Assembly: GCA_022360905.1 (NCBI GenBank)
Contig: JAKSBX010000101.1
Location: forward strand, 1 to 50,411
Source: Chromatiales bacterium
GTDB taxonomy: Bacteria; Pseudomonadota; Gammaproteobacteria; Chromatiales; Chromatiaceae
DNA: 50,411 bases
Direction of reading: 5' to 3'
A model generated the notes under the pieces. It ran no database searches. It saw nothing but the letters and a program-made list of their open reading frames with translations, and was not told where the DNA came from. Position 1 is the first letter of the stretch. Every line of letters starts with the position of its first letter. This document shows positions 35,783 through 45,121 of the stretch, one piece after another. The position numbers and the translations under genes are program-made.

Positions 35783-36652
35783 TCAGCCGGCGCCTTCAGG
35801 TTTGATCGCCTCGATGGTTGCCGAGACCACATAGTCCTCAACACCACGCCCCGGCGCCCAATCCCGAATGAATGCCTTCGATTCATCCTTCGGCTGAATG
35901 CGAATTGAGGTAAAACCCGCCGCATCGATCCAGCCCTGCAAGGTGTCAATCAAGGAGGCGTTGCCCATGCAACCGGCAATCAACTGCGGATCGTTGCGCA
36001 TCTCTTCGGGCAGCTCAACCGTCGCCACCACATCGGAGATTGCCAGGCGACCACCGGGTTTCAACACCCGATAGGCTTCTCTGAAGACCCGCGCCTTATC
36101 TGGCGACAGATTGATCACACAGTTGGAGATGATCACATCCGCCGTGTTGTCGGCAATCGGCAATGCTTCGATTTCACCAAGTCGGAACTCCACATTGGTG
36201 TAGTTGCCTTTCACCGCATTTCCTCGTGCTTTCGAAAGCATGTCCGGGGTCATATCAACTCCGATCACAGCCCCTTCACTACCCACTTCCGCAGCCGCCA
36301 GGAAACAGTCGAAACCACCCCCCGAGCCCAGATCGACCACCGTTTCGCCGGTCTGCAGCGCGGCAATCGCCTTCGGGTTGCCACACCCCAAACCCATGTC
36401 CGCACCCTCGGGAACAACCTGCAGATCGCTCTCGCTGTAGCCCAGTCGGGTTGAGATCAGTGTATTGATCGCCGCATCGTCCGAGACACCGCAACAGCTC
36501 GATTCCACACCACAGCCACAACCCTCGTTATTGGCAATGGCAACCTGAGCATAGGCTTGCCGCACCTGCTGACGATGGCTGTCTTCACCGGCTTCAACCA
36601 CAGGATCGGTGCTACAGCAGTCCGAATCACAACAATTTGTCTTATCAGTCAT
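35783..36652 (-). CDS. arsM: Arsenite S-adenosylmethionine methyltransferase
   Basis: ArsM methylates arsenite to methyl- and dimethylarsenicals. The 289-residue product has the SAM loop VVDLGSGGGFD and the conserved cysteines expected for As(III) binding: the GCGCGVESSCCG block, GLGCGNP, ISNCVINLSPDK and AGCMGNASL. The N-terminus adds a Cys-rich CCDSDCC segment. It follows arsR on the same strand by 15 bases, so the pair is an arsenic-responsive operon. It converges with psd. Confidence 0.93.
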   Translation of the reverse strand: MTDKTNCCDSDCCSTDPVVEAGEDSHRQQVRQAYAQVAIANNEGCGCGVESSCCGVSDDAAINTLISTRLGYSESDLQVVPEGADMGLGCGNPKAIAALQTGETVVDLGSGGGFDCFLAAAEVGSEGAVIGVDMTPDMLSKARGNAVKGNYTNVEFRLGEIEALPIADNTADVIISNCVINLSPDKARVFREAYRVLKPGGRLAISDVVATVELPEEMRNDPQLIAGCMGNASLIDTLQGWIDAAGFTSIRIQPKDESKAFIRDWAPGRGVEDYVVSATIEAIKPEGAG

Positions 36653-36667
36653 AATCCCTCCGGATAT

Positions 36668-36994
36668 TCAGCTTCTGATGTCAGCGTTGAAAAAGTCACT
36701 GAGACTGTTCAGGGTTTCCGGGGCAATCCAGCAGACCACCCGCTTTCCCTGGCGCTCCATTTCAATCAGGCCTGATCGATGCAGCTCCTTCAGGTGATGG
36801 GACAGGGTGGAAGAGGCAATATCCAGCCCCTCTCCCAGTTCACCCACGCTGTAGGCGATGGCCTGCTCCAGATCACACTGAGTGCCAGGCTGACAGCAAC
36901 TGCTCAAACGCTTGAATATCATCAAGCGGTGGAAGTTGCCCAGCGCCTTGAACATCTCTGTCAACTGATCATCATCTATTTTACTATTCGACAT
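36668..36994 (-). CDS. arsR: ArsR-family metalloid-responsive repressor
   Basis: The 108-residue winged-helix repressor has an HTH SSTLSHHLKELHRSGLIE and a cysteine cluster SSCCQPGTQC that probably binds As(III). The start is the ATG at 36994: the promoter at 37002-37030 would begin transcription at or within a base or two of it. The longer frame to 37030 would begin at a TTG inside the -35 element. It precedes arsM by 15 bases and would repress its own operon until arsenite binds. Confidence 0.9.
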   Translation of the reverse strand: MSNSKIDDDQLTEMFKALGNFHRLMIFKRLSSCCQPGTQCDLEQAIAYSVGELGEGLDIASSTLSHHLKELHRSGLIEMERQGKRVVCWIAPETLNSLSDFFNADIRS

Positions 36995-37001
36995 GTTTCG
37001 A

Positions 37002-37030
37002 AATATAGAACAGTTTTCCGGTATTGACAA
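37002..37030 (-). promoter_or_regulatory. arsR-arsM promoter
   Basis: On the minus strand, TTGTCA (37030-37025) and TATATT (37007-37002) are 17 bases apart. The predicted transcription start falls at about the A of the arsR ATG (36994), so the mRNA may be leaderless. An imperfect dyad (TGTTTC-N7-AGAACA) overlaps the -10 and start site and may be the ArsR operator. Confidence 0.6.
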
Positions 37031-37140
37031 TAGCTAGCAAGAAAAAAATTTTCGCCCCCCGAACATCCCGCTTACACGGCCGGCAGACTGACAGAAATAG
37101 TCAGCTGGGGTGATATGAATCACTTTTCTTCAAACCGCTA

Positions 37141-37168
37141 TTGGATTAGTGTTAACAGGCCCTAAGTT
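37141..37168 (-). repeat. 28-base repeat copy
   Basis: This block is the reverse complement of 27837-27864 with two mismatches. It lies in the gap between arsR and the outer-membrane-like gene, near the start of the latter. Confidence 0.75.
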
Positions 37169-37206
37169 AATCACGTTCATTTATAACGAGTTGCAGCATC
37201 CCGACC

Positions 37207-38427
37207 ATGTCTTTAAACAAATCCTGTTTTACCGCTTTACTCACGCTGTTTTTTGCACTGGATGTTCACGCCACCGAAGAATCAACCGTTGGACTTTTCG
37301 CTAAAACACGACAGGATGTCGACTACCAACTCAACACCCTGGGAGCTTCCGCCTCCCTGATCACCCGGGCAGGACTATTCCGTTGCAAACCGGCACTGCT
37401 CAGAGGTGAAACCCGAATCGATTCATTCAATAACATCGTGGGCATAGCGGATGTCCGTAATGCTGAATGGAAAGATATCTCAGCCCATGACCTTGAATGC
37501 CGTTACGGCGCAAAATGGGATGTTGCTGAAGGAAGCTTCAAAGCGGGGGTCGGTTTTCGCGACTATCTTGGCAAAACAGACGATGAGCCCGGTGGAAAAC
37601 ATATCAGTATTGAAGGTATTGGGGCTCTGATTGCCTATCAAAGCCAAGACTTAAGCGCCGATTTGTCGTGGCAGCGCGAGGTCCACGACTACACACTGAT
37701 GAATCAAACATCATTTGTCGACTACGACAGTCTGATTGATCTGACTAAAAACACCACGGATGCGACAATCAAATACAAACATTTCTATCTCCACGGCAAT
37801 CATGTCAGTGGCACTAAGGATGACGTCTATACCACCCCACTTTTCCCCCCCAACAGCTTCGACTACGAGTATACCGACATTGCACTGGGTATCATGCTGA
37901 CACCGGAAGGCGATGGATTGACTTTGATTGCACCGATCTTTGGCGGTGGCTCATATCGGGGCTCTTTCAATCCATTGGAAGGTGACGATGTCTTAAAGGG
38001 TATCGAGCTGGCAGGACGTCTGAATGGCATTGAAATTGACCTGACTTTTGTGCGCCACGATGGTGAGGGTAATCGTCCCTACCTTCCGGCAACCGAAAAC
38101 CTCACCGAAACGAAAAACAGCAATCGGCTGAGTATCGGATTAAGTTGGGAGGATTGGCGTATCGAGCTTGAGAACGCCAAATCCATACACAAGGCCAACG
38201 CACGTATCGCTGACCCCCTGTATGCAGCCATTCTTGGCGGTTTCGGCCCCTATAACAACAAGCGGGATGAAGACAAATGGACCATTTCGCTCTCCATGCC
38301 AGTCGTGAAGGATATCACCGCCGAGCTATCCTTCTATCACACCACCAGAGAGGATCAGCAATACAATCATCCGCAGCACAACTACAAAGAGCGGGGCGGA
38401 AGCATACAGGTCAAGATGGGGGTGTAA
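37207..38427 (+). CDS. Predicted outer membrane beta-barrel protein of unknown function
   Basis: The 406-residue protein has a signal peptide (residues about 1-22, ending VHATEE). The rest is alternating strand-like sequence with many aromatic residues, as in an outer-membrane barrel, but it ends in Val rather than Phe or Trp. I do not recognise a family. A weak GAG lies before the ATG. It converges with the diguanylate cyclase gene eight bases downstream. Confidence 0.65.
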   Translation: MSLNKSCFTALLTLFFALDVHATEESTVGLFAKTRQDVDYQLNTLGASASLITRAGLFRCKPALLRGETRIDSFNNIVGIADVRNAEWKDISAHDLECRYGAKWDVAEGSFKAGVGFRDYLGKTDDEPGGKHISIEGIGALIAYQSQDLSADLSWQREVHDYTLMNQTSFVDYDSLIDLTKNTTDATIKYKHFYLHGNHVSGTKDDVYTTPLFPPNSFDYEYTDIALGIMLTPEGDGLTLIAPIFGGGSYRGSFNPLEGDDVLKGIELAGRLNGIEIDLTFVRHDGEGNRPYLPATENLTETKNSNRLSIGLSWEDWRIELENAKSIHKANARIADPLYAAILGGFGPYNNKRDEDKWTISLSMPVVKDITAELSFYHTTREDQQYNHPQHNYKERGGSIQVKMGV

Positions 38428-38435
38428 AGTCGAGG

Positions 38436-39608
38436 TCAGGCCGATATTGCCGTCATCGCCTTATTCACCTCAACCCGGTTCCGACCATTGCTTTTTGCCC
38501 GGTAGAGCGCCTTGTCCGCCGAGGCTATGACTGAATCCGGGGTCTGGGAGGATACCAGGCTTACAGAACTAAAGAGCCCGACACTGATCGTCACCTGAAT
38601 CTCCTGCTCTTTGAACACAACCGACTCCGCAGCCATTGTCTGTCGCAACTCTTCCGCCAGCCTTATCGCGCCCTCCGGTGGCGTATCGGGCAAGACAGCG
38701 AGAAACTCCTCGCCACCGATACGGCCGACAATGTCCTCTTTGCGTAGACGTCCCTTGATGATGCTCGCCACCCGTTTCAAGACAATATCACCCACCTGGT
38801 GCCCGTAGCGATCATTGACCTGTTTGAACAGGTCCACATCCATAATCATCAGACTTAACGGCTGACCTTCCGCTTGGGCTTTGGTGAACAGCTCTCCCAT
38901 CGACTCAAACAGGGCGCGGCGATTGAAGAGCCCTGTCAGTGGATCGATCAGCGCCATTCTACGATTCTGTTCGGCACCCTGCTCCACCGTTGTCAGCACA
39001 AACCCAAAGGCGAGAAAGAACATCCCCAGATAGTTGATCATGTAGAACAGGGTTGTCAAAACATCCCTGGATTGAAAGGGTGTAACCTCATGCCAGCCAA
39101 CCAGGAAAGACAAACCCCGATAAGCCATGGTCACCATACCGACAACACAGGCAAGGGACATAATCATTCGGCCCCGCCCGACAAAGGTATTGCCCGGCCT
39201 CACCAGTGCCCAAAGAATCAGCGCGATCTGATAACTGATAATAAATGAAGCGATGATCAGTCTCGAGTGCCTGTCATCGATCAATATCAGACTGACGATC
39301 AGCATCAGAGCAACCGGCGTGATGTAGAGTGCCGGTTCCATCTGCGCCCGCCGACTGCTGAGCACTGCCTTCAAAACCAGGGTCAAGGTCAACGCCCCCA
39401 GCATATTGCCGAAACCAATCGCCAGCAGGTCGGGAAGGATCCCTTTCGCACCCAACACAATGTAGTAGCCGCTATTGGTTACCAACCCCCAGGCAAGCAG
39501 CTTCAATCCGGGTATGGATTGGCGTAGCGCAACAATCATCACCGCAAGGGTCATCGACAGATTGGTGACGATGCTGACGAAGTAGATGGATGGAATATCG
39601 AGTGTCAT
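38436..39608 (-). CDS. Membrane diguanylate cyclase
   Basis: The 390-residue protein has about seven hydrophobic segments in its N-terminal 210 residues and a C-terminal GGDEF domain. It keeps GGEEF, with the feedback-inhibition RxxD (RKED) exactly five residues before it. It should therefore make c-di-GMP and be product-inhibited. The membrane part looks like a 7TM sensor without a recognisable ligand domain. No clear ribosome-binding site precedes the ATG. A second c-di-GMP protein lies at 19634. Confidence 0.9.
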   Translation of the reverse strand: MTLDIPSIYFVSIVTNLSMTLAVMIVALRQSIPGLKLLAWGLVTNSGYYIVLGAKGILPDLLAIGFGNMLGALTLTLVLKAVLSSRRAQMEPALYITPVALMLIVSLILIDDRHSRLIIASFIISYQIALILWALVRPGNTFVGRGRMIMSLACVVGMVTMAYRGLSFLVGWHEVTPFQSRDVLTTLFYMINYLGMFFLAFGFVLTTVEQGAEQNRRMALIDPLTGLFNRRALFESMGELFTKAQAEGQPLSLMIMDVDLFKQVNDRYGHQVGDIVLKRVASIIKGRLRKEDIVGRIGGEEFLAVLPDTPPEGAIRLAEELRQTMAAESVVFKEQEIQVTISVGLFSSVSLVSSQTPDSVIASADKALYRAKSNGRNRVEVNKAMTAISA

Positions 39609-39799
39609 GCGAGGTCAGGTCAGATTTGCTCTCGACTAAAATAAAGCGCATCCCTCGCTTGATCGCATCTTAGTTGAAAAGCACCCACTTGAACAGAAAT
39701 CAAGATCAACCCTTCAGGGTCCAAACAGAAGCACCAAAAGCGTGCAGGCTGAGTGGTGTTTCACGAATCAAAGTGCAAACCATCAATTCGAGTCGTCGA

Positions 39800-40516
39800 T
39801 CAAATTTTGAAATATATTGGCCGATCAAGTCTTACCTCCCCGGTCAGCTCCTGGTTGATTGAATCGGTCTTGGCAAACGAGCCGGGATTATAGTGATTGG
39901 GTGGGTGGTCCGTTTTGAGCCAGCCCATTTTCTGATAGGTGTTGGCCACCATCTGGGCACAGAACGAGTTAAGCATGCCGCTATCGATATCCACCTGGCC
40001 CTCTATCCAGTGAAGGAACTCCTGTTTGGTCGGTGGAAATGGGGTGCCGTCATATTCATACATGACCGACCAGAGTCGTTTTTCATCGATCTCCACACCC
40101 CGCAGTCCGGCAAAGGCAAAACGGTATTTCGAACCGTCAGGGGATGGATAGTACTTATCCAGATTGGCCAGATAGTCTCTAAGTATCAGTAGATGGGTTC
40201 CCGGGTGGTCCGGGTCCGACTCCTTATCGATCTGATCATCCATCTTGTCCACCGTATCGGCGGTCCACAGATAGAGCTGGGGATCGTCATGAAAGCGGAC
40301 AATCATCGCCGAGTGGCTAAAATCCGTATGGTCGACCTCTTCGATCAAGCGGCTTTCGGCAGCCGTTCCGCTGCACAGCAAAACAGAGCCGCAGGTTATA
40401 GCCGGTGCGATTTCATCCAGTGACTTGAGTGTCGCCGGATCATAACTTTCCGGCTGTTTATGTAATATGACCGCAATCTCTTCCGCTGCTTCCAACACAT
40501 CTTTCATGATCGCCAT
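39800..40516 (-). CDS. Permuted NlpC/P60 (YiiX-like) cysteine protease-fold protein
   Basis: The start at 40516 is backed by AAGGAG six bases upstream. The longer frame to 40558 is less likely. The 238-residue protein shows the permuted papain order: a GSVLLCSG strand, then histidine 68 in DFSHSAMIVRF, then cysteine 186 in NSFCAQMVANTY. This family may act on lipids, peptides or acyl esters. It has no signal peptide. It sits between the diguanylate cyclase and a class 3 lipase, all on the minus strand, but the 376-base gap to the lipase argues against one transcript. Confidence 0.75.
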   Translation of the reverse strand: MAIMKDVLEAAEEIAVILHKQPESYDPATLKSLDEIAPAITCGSVLLCSGTAAESRLIEEVDHTDFSHSAMIVRFHDDPQLYLWTADTVDKMDDQIDKESDPDHPGTHLLILRDYLANLDKYYPSPDGSKYRFAFAGLRGVEIDEKRLWSVMYEYDGTPFPPTKQEFLHWIEGQVDIDSGMLNSFCAQMVANTYQKMGWLKTDHPPNHYNPGSFAKTDSINQELTGEVRLDRPIYFKI

Positions 40517-40558
40517 ATCGGGCTCCTTTGGATTGCAAAACTGGCGGTGGTAAAGCAC

Positions 40559-40892
40559 CCTTTGTCGGTTACTCCTGACCTCGGGTTATCTCAACTTTTC
40601 GGCCACGCTCTCAGATAGTTTAGGAAGGAGGTGCTTCATTTTTGCCGTCATCATCCCGCTTGAGGCCCATTGCTGTCCGGAATAGATCCAATTGATGCAG
40701 GAACATACCTGATAGCTTGCCGAGGTGAGCGTGCTATTTGGCCGCGAATGGGCGCTAACCACCGCAAACACTCGCCAATAGCGAAATAGCCTATTCGGAT
40801 ATCCATCTTGGTGATCCCGACGTAGGCCAGGATGCAGAGCTTTTTTGAATCTGGCAGTCAACAAATGGGAAATGAAACTGGGTCTGTTTTGC
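40559..40892. other. Gap holding dispersed repeat copy C
   Basis: Between the papain-like and lipase genes I see no gene. The minus-strand frame that continues here is a shadow of the lipase region and has no domain character. Repeat copy C lies at 40733-40790. Confidence 0.4.
40733..40790 (-). repeat. Dispersed repeat, copy C
   Basis: Its 40735-40780 core is the reverse complement of copy A (371-417) with only scattered mismatches. The ends GCTATTT (40733-40739) and AAATAGC (40784-40790) are perfect inverted repeats. It is the third member of the family that includes 15982-16094. Confidence 0.75.
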
Positions 40893-41810
40893 TCAGTGGT
40901 CCTCGGGTTCCGGCAGCTCGGAACAGATCGAGAGATTTTCAGTAACCTGCAACCGTTTGTTGCGACAACCACCGACACCGCTGTTGCTGGCGCAGCGGAT
41001 CACTGCCTGATAGTTGTCACTTGAGTGGGCAACCTCGAGATCCATTTTGCCGAGCACGTCCGTGGCGTAAAAGGCAACCAGATAGACTGACGGGGGGTGC
41101 TTGAAGCCCAGTTCGGTGGGGGGCAGATGAGGAACCGCATCATGTACATTCACCACTCGCAGGGTTGGATGGTGCGTCTGTGCGGTATAGAAATCGACGA
41201 ACGCCCCGTTACCCACCCGGGGGGATGCAAAGTTGATATTCTCCCCGTGGATCTCCGGCCTGCAGAGGGCCAGGTCCAGGCTGAACAGCTGACAGAGAGC
41301 CCCACCCAGACTATGCCCCGTTATGTAGATCTCACTGAGCGGCTTGGATGCGTGTCGATATTTGTCAATCAAGGCAAACAGCTGATCCTGCATTGAAGCA
41401 ACAGCTCCATTACCGCTTCGGTAAATATCGTTGAAGCCCGATTCAACCCTGACTCGATCCGGCACCTTTACGTGAGACTCAAAGGGGATGAATGGTTGTG
41501 GTTCCACACCGCAATCATCGAGTATATCGAGTGGACTGTCGGTACCACGAAAGGCAAAAACATATTGCCAGGGGGCGGATATGGAGCGAAACACCACGCC
41601 ATAGCTCTCAACGGTCTTATCCCGCCCAAACAGCAAATCCACCCCACTCCAGGAATCGATCAGCTCAAAACCCGATGGGGCTGTTACCTTATCGACCGCA
41701 CACTGAGAGACCTGGCTTCCCGATAGAGCGTTATAGGCTTGTATGCTGCATTCGATCAGTAGCTCAATGCGTTCGGCATTCAACCGGCGGATGTCATTTT
41801 CAGAAGCCAT
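40893..41810 (-). CDS. Class 3 lipase
   Basis: The 305-residue serine hydrolase shows the fungal-lipase (class 3) layout: FAFRGTDS oxyanion strand, GHSLGGA with nucleophile serine 167, an acid aspartate in VHDAVPHLPP, and a histidine in VAHSSDNY. It has no signal peptide, so it is probably cytosolic. AGGTAA precedes the ATG. It could hydrolyse acyl esters or phospholipids. Substrate not fixed by sequence. Confidence 0.88.
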   Translation of the reverse strand: MASENDIRRLNAERIELLIECSIQAYNALSGSQVSQCAVDKVTAPSGFELIDSWSGVDLLFGRDKTVESYGVVFRSISAPWQYVFAFRGTDSPLDILDDCGVEPQPFIPFESHVKVPDRVRVESGFNDIYRSGNGAVASMQDQLFALIDKYRHASKPLSEIYITGHSLGGALCQLFSLDLALCRPEIHGENINFASPRVGNGAFVDFYTAQTHHPTLRVVNVHDAVPHLPPTELGFKHPPSVYLVAFYATDVLGKMDLEVAHSSDNYQAVIRCASNSGVGGCRNKRLQVTENLSICSELPEPEDH

Positions 41811-42120
41811 TGCATTACCTTGCTCTGTGCCTGTTACGGATTGAGCGACGGGGAGCCTCTGATGAATCCTTCATTCCGGCGAACGCCGGGATAAAAAAAG
41901 TGAGTTAGATCAGAGGTTCCACAAATAGATTGCACAGCAAGAGCTGACAATCAGAAGTCAATTGACAATCGTAGTAAACGGCAGTCAAAGCATTTCATTG
42001 AGCGGAGTTCACTCGGCGAAGGAAAAATCAGGTACACAATTGTGCAATTCAACCAGCTTTTATCAACACGGCGACTGAAAGAGAAGTTTCGTCACCGGCT
42101 TCACAGAATGTCAGTGAGCG
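41811..42120. other. Gap with MITE-like element
   Basis: Downstream of epmA and upstream of the lipase gene. It contains the element at 41851-41920. The rest is AT-rich without a visible gene or terminator. Confidence 0.4.
41851..41920. repeat. MITE-like inverted repeat with inner hairpin
   Basis: Ends 41851-41863 and 41909-41920 are near-perfect reverse complements (CCTCTGAT / ATCAGAGG core). Inside lies a CCGGCG-aa-CGCCGG hairpin (41876-41889), typical of proteobacterial extragenic repeats. No open frame. Confidence 0.65.
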
Positions 42121-43101
42121 TCAAGCCCGATTAAAATCGAAACTGATCACATCCCGGATATTGTCACGACCGGTCAGTACCATCATCAATCGATCGATAC
42201 CCAGTGCCACCCCGGCACAGGGGGGCAGACCCTCAGCAAGCGCTTGTAGTAACCAGCTATCCATCGGCACGCTTGTCCGGCCTTCCTCCCGACGCTGGTC
42301 ATTATCTTTTTCGAAGCGACGGCGCTGCTCTTGCGAATCATCCAACTCATGAAAGCCGTTGGCTATCTCAATGCCTGAGATATAGAGTTCAAAGCGTTCC
42401 GCCACCGCCGGTGCATCGCCACGGACTTTTGCCAGCGCCGCCTGGCTGGCCGGATAGTCATAGAGAAAGGTCATCTTCTGCTGGCCCAGACTGGGCTCGA
42501 TCAGATGACTCAGCAACAAATTAAGCCAGCCATCCCGATCCAGGACCAGATCCTCGATCCCGGGCAACCGATGATCGATGGCAGCCTCTCTCAGCTGCTC
42601 GACCGTGGCGCTATGAGGATCCACATTGAGGGTTTGCTGGAAGGCCTCCCCATAACTCAACCTCTCCACAGCCAGTGGTTCATCGCTCAGCCGATTGACC
42701 AGCTCAGCCACCTCACCCATCAGTTTCAGGTGGTCAAAACCGGGTCGATACCACTCCAGCAGGGTGAACTCGGGATTGTGCCGATCGCCCAGCTCGCCCT
42801 CACGGAACACCTTACAGATCTGATAGATCGGCCCACTGTCGGCACACAGCAGGCGCTTCATCGGAAACTCCGGGGAGGTTTGCAGGTAGAGGGGCCGACC
42901 CTGTGGGGCTTGCGGACCGGTGTAACGGGTCTTGAAACTGTCGATGGCCGGATCGGTGGTGGCGAAACGTGAACAGACCGGGGTCTCGACCTCGAGCACC
43001 CCGGCCTGCCAGAAAAACTCTCGGATCTCCCTTAGCAGCTCTGCCCGGCGACGCATCATGCCGAGGGAGGCTGAAGGTCGCCATTGATCCAGTTGGCTCA
43101 T
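42121..43101 (-). CDS. epmA: EF-P lysyltransferase
   Basis: EpmA (also called PoxA or GenX) attaches beta-lysine to lysine 34 of EF-P and resembles the catalytic core of lysyl-tRNA synthetase. The 326-residue product has the class II motifs: FFWQAGVLEVETPV, SPEFPMKRLL, KVFREGELG, NPEFTLLEWY, and the C-terminal GVALGIDRLMM. It lacks the anticodon-binding domain of LysS. It follows efp on the minus strand by 23 bases. Confidence 0.96.
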   Translation of the reverse strand: MSQLDQWRPSASLGMMRRRAELLREIREFFWQAGVLEVETPVCSRFATTDPAIDSFKTRYTGPQAPQGRPLYLQTSPEFPMKRLLCADSGPIYQICKVFREGELGDRHNPEFTLLEWYRPGFDHLKLMGEVAELVNRLSDEPLAVERLSYGEAFQQTLNVDPHSATVEQLREAAIDHRLPGIEDLVLDRDGWLNLLLSHLIEPSLGQQKMTFLYDYPASQAALAKVRGDAPAVAERFELYISGIEIANGFHELDDSQEQRRRFEKDNDQRREEGRTSVPMDSWLLQALAEGLPPCAGVALGIDRLMMVLTGRDNIRDVISFDFNRA

Positions 43102-43124
43102 CGCTTAAGGAAAATCAGAACGGC

Positions 43125-43697
43125 CTAGTCGTCCTTGGCGCGGGAGACATACTCACCGGAGCGGGTATCCACCTTGATCGACTCGCCAATCTGCACAAAC
43201 AGTGGCACCCGCACCACCGCACCGGTCTCCAGAGTGGCCGGCTTGCCGCCACTGCCCGAGGTGTCGCCTTTCAGGCCCGGATCGGTGTCCGTAACACTCA
43301 ACACCACGAACTTCGGCGGTTCGACGATGATCGGCGTGCCATTCCACAGGGTCACCATGCAGAGATCCTGCTCCTTGAGCCATTTGGCGCTTTCACTCAC
43401 CGCAGCGCTATCCGCGCTCACCTGCTCGAAGCTCTCCGGATCCATGAAATACCAGAACTCGCCATCGTTATAGAGATACTGCATGTCGGTCTCATGCACA
43501 TCGGCACCTTCCACCGATTCACCGGATTTGAAGGTCTTCTCCAGTACCCGGCCGGTCTTCAGATTACGAATCTTGACCCGGTTGAAAGCCTGCCCTTTGC
43601 CAGGCTTGACGAATTCGTTTTCAATAATAGAGCAGGGGTCGCCATCCAGCATGATTTTCAAACCACCCTTAAACTCATTGGTGCTATAGCTAGCCAT
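43125..43697 (-). CDS. efp: Elongation factor P
   Basis: EF-P rescues ribosomes stalled at polyproline. The 190-residue product starts at the ATG at 43697 (GAGGA upstream). The longer frame to 43799 has no family similarity. Lysine 34 in VKPGKGQAF is the site for EpmA/EpmB modification. Both modifying enzymes are its neighbours: epmA downstream on the same strand and epmB divergently. Its start codon overlaps that of epmB by two bases if epmB begins at 43696. Confidence 0.97.
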   Translation of the reverse strand: MASYSTNEFKGGLKIMLDGDPCSIIENEFVKPGKGQAFNRVKIRNLKTGRVLEKTFKSGESVEGADVHETDMQYLYNDGEFWYFMDPESFEQVSADSAAVSESAKWLKEQDLCMVTLWNGTPIIVEPPKFVVLSVTDTDPGLKGDTSGSGGKPATLETGAVVRVPLFVQIGESIKVDTRSGEYVSRAKDD

Positions 43698-44736
43698 GTC
43701 ATCCTCACGAAACATTTCAATTGCGGCGCACATCATACCTGAGACGGGGGCCGGTGTGCAGTTACCCGCCTGGCAAACCGCCCTGGCGGAGGCGTTCAAT
43801 GACCCGCAGAGCCTGTTCAGTTATCTGCAACTGAGCCCGGAGAGCCACCCGGACGGCCAACTTGCCCAGCGGCAATTCAGCCTTAAGGTGCCAAGATACT
43901 ACGCTGACCTGATGGGCAAAGGGGATCCTGACGACCCGCTACTGCGCCAGGTACTGCCGTGCCGGGAAGAGATGATCGACACGCCAGGCTTCATTGCCGA
44001 TCCGGTGGGTGACCTGCAGGCGAAGCAACAAGCGGGACTGTTGCACAAGTACCAGGGCCGGGTATTGATCCTTACCACCGGCGCCTGTGGGGTGCACTGC
44101 CGTTACTGTTTCCGGCGTCACTATCCCTATCAGAATGGCACCGCCACCCCGGGTCAGTGGCAGAGCATCCTCGACACCATCCGCAGTCAAACCTCGATTC
44201 GGGAAGTGATCCTCAGCGGTGGTGATCCGCTGATGATCAATGACCAGCGGCTGGCAAAGATGGTGGGAGAGCTGCAGGCCCTGACACAACTCAAACGTCT
44301 GCGACTGCACAGTCGCCTGCCGGTGGTACTGCCACAACGCATTACCCCGGAGCTGCTGGAACTACTGAGCAACAGCCGACTACAGAGTGTCATGGTGCTG
44401 CATGCCAACCACCCCAAAGAACTCTCACCGGCGCTGGCTGCGGCCTGCGAGAAAATGCGCAGCGCCGGGATCACCCTGCTCAACCAGTCGGTGCTGCTGA
44501 AGGGGGTGAATGACGATGCAGAGACCCTGATCAGGCTCAGTGAGGGACTGTTTGAGATCGGTGTCATGCCCTACTATCTGCATCTACTCGACCGGGTCTC
44601 CGGGGCGGGCCATTTCGAGGTTGAGCCCCATCGGATCGAACCGTTGAAACAGCAGTTGTTGCACCAGCTACCGGGGTACCTGGTGCCCAGGATGGTCAGG
44701 GAGATCGCCGGGGAAGCTTCAAAAACCCCCGTTTAA
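43696..44736 (+). CDS. epmB: EF-P lysine 2,3-aminomutase
   Basis: EpmB is a radical-SAM, PLP-dependent enzyme that converts (S)-alpha-lysine to (R)-beta-lysine for EF-P. The 346-residue product has the radical-SAM motif [11 protein letters not shown] near residue 130, [28 protein letters not shown], and the PLP-lysine region. A GTG at 43756 with GGGGGCC upstream starts closer to E. coli EpmB and is the better-supported start. The ATG at 43696 would share bases with the divergent efp ATG. Confidence 0.93.
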   Translation: MSSSRNISIAAHIIPETGAGVQLPAWQTALAEAFNDPQSLFSYLQLSPESHPDGQLAQRQFSLKVPRYYADLMGKGDPDDPLLRQVLPCREEMIDTPGFIADPVGDLQAKQQAGLLHKYQGRVLILTTGACGVHCRYCFRRHYPYQNGTATPGQWQSILDTIRSQTSIREVILSGGDPLMINDQRLAKMVGELQALTQLKRLRLHSRLPVVLPQRITPELLELLSNSRLQSVMVLHANHPKELSPALAAACEKMRSAGITLLNQSVLLKGVNDDAETLIRLSEGLFEIGVMPYYLHLLDRVSGAGHFEVEPHRIEPLKQQLLHQLPGYLVPRMVREIAGEASKTPV

Positions 44737-45121
44737 CCCCCAATGCATTGCTAAATCTTTCACTTCGATCACTATGTTTTTAAGGTGAAGAATGATAGCT
44801 GGCTTCTCTTACTGATTGAGATTTGAGACAAAAAAGCACAAATCATCAGACTACCAATCAGAACGGAGAGTAGCTCCCCTCTCCCCTCGCGGGAGAGGGG
44901 CTGGGGGAGAGGGGGAGTGTTGATCAACAACACTGTTTGCATCAAAAAACGAAGAGTGAACGAATTTATGTGATTGAAAGTTCAATGACATCAAACGTTT
45001 GATGCTCACCCTCTCCCCAACCCCTCTCCCATCAAGGGAGAGGGGCTTTTATGGCTGCTTCTGAATTGATTGATCAATAACGGGAGAACCTTGATCACAT
45101 TCGTTAAGTTCCACCTTGCGG
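44737..45121. other. Gap with inverted MITE-like element
   Basis: Between epmB and tsaD, which converge, lies a 385-base gap with no gene. It is filled mainly by the repeat at 44872-45050. Confidence 0.5.
44872..45050. repeat. MITE-like element with CT-rich terminal inverted repeats
   Basis: A roughly 45-base CCCCTCTCCC-rich unit at 44872-44916 recurs as a near-perfect reverse complement at 45006-45050. The spacer between them contains smaller palindromes, including ATCAAACGTTTGAT. Each unit also folds into a hairpin. It is non-coding and resembles repeats that are widespread in gammaproteobacterial genomes. Confidence 0.8.
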
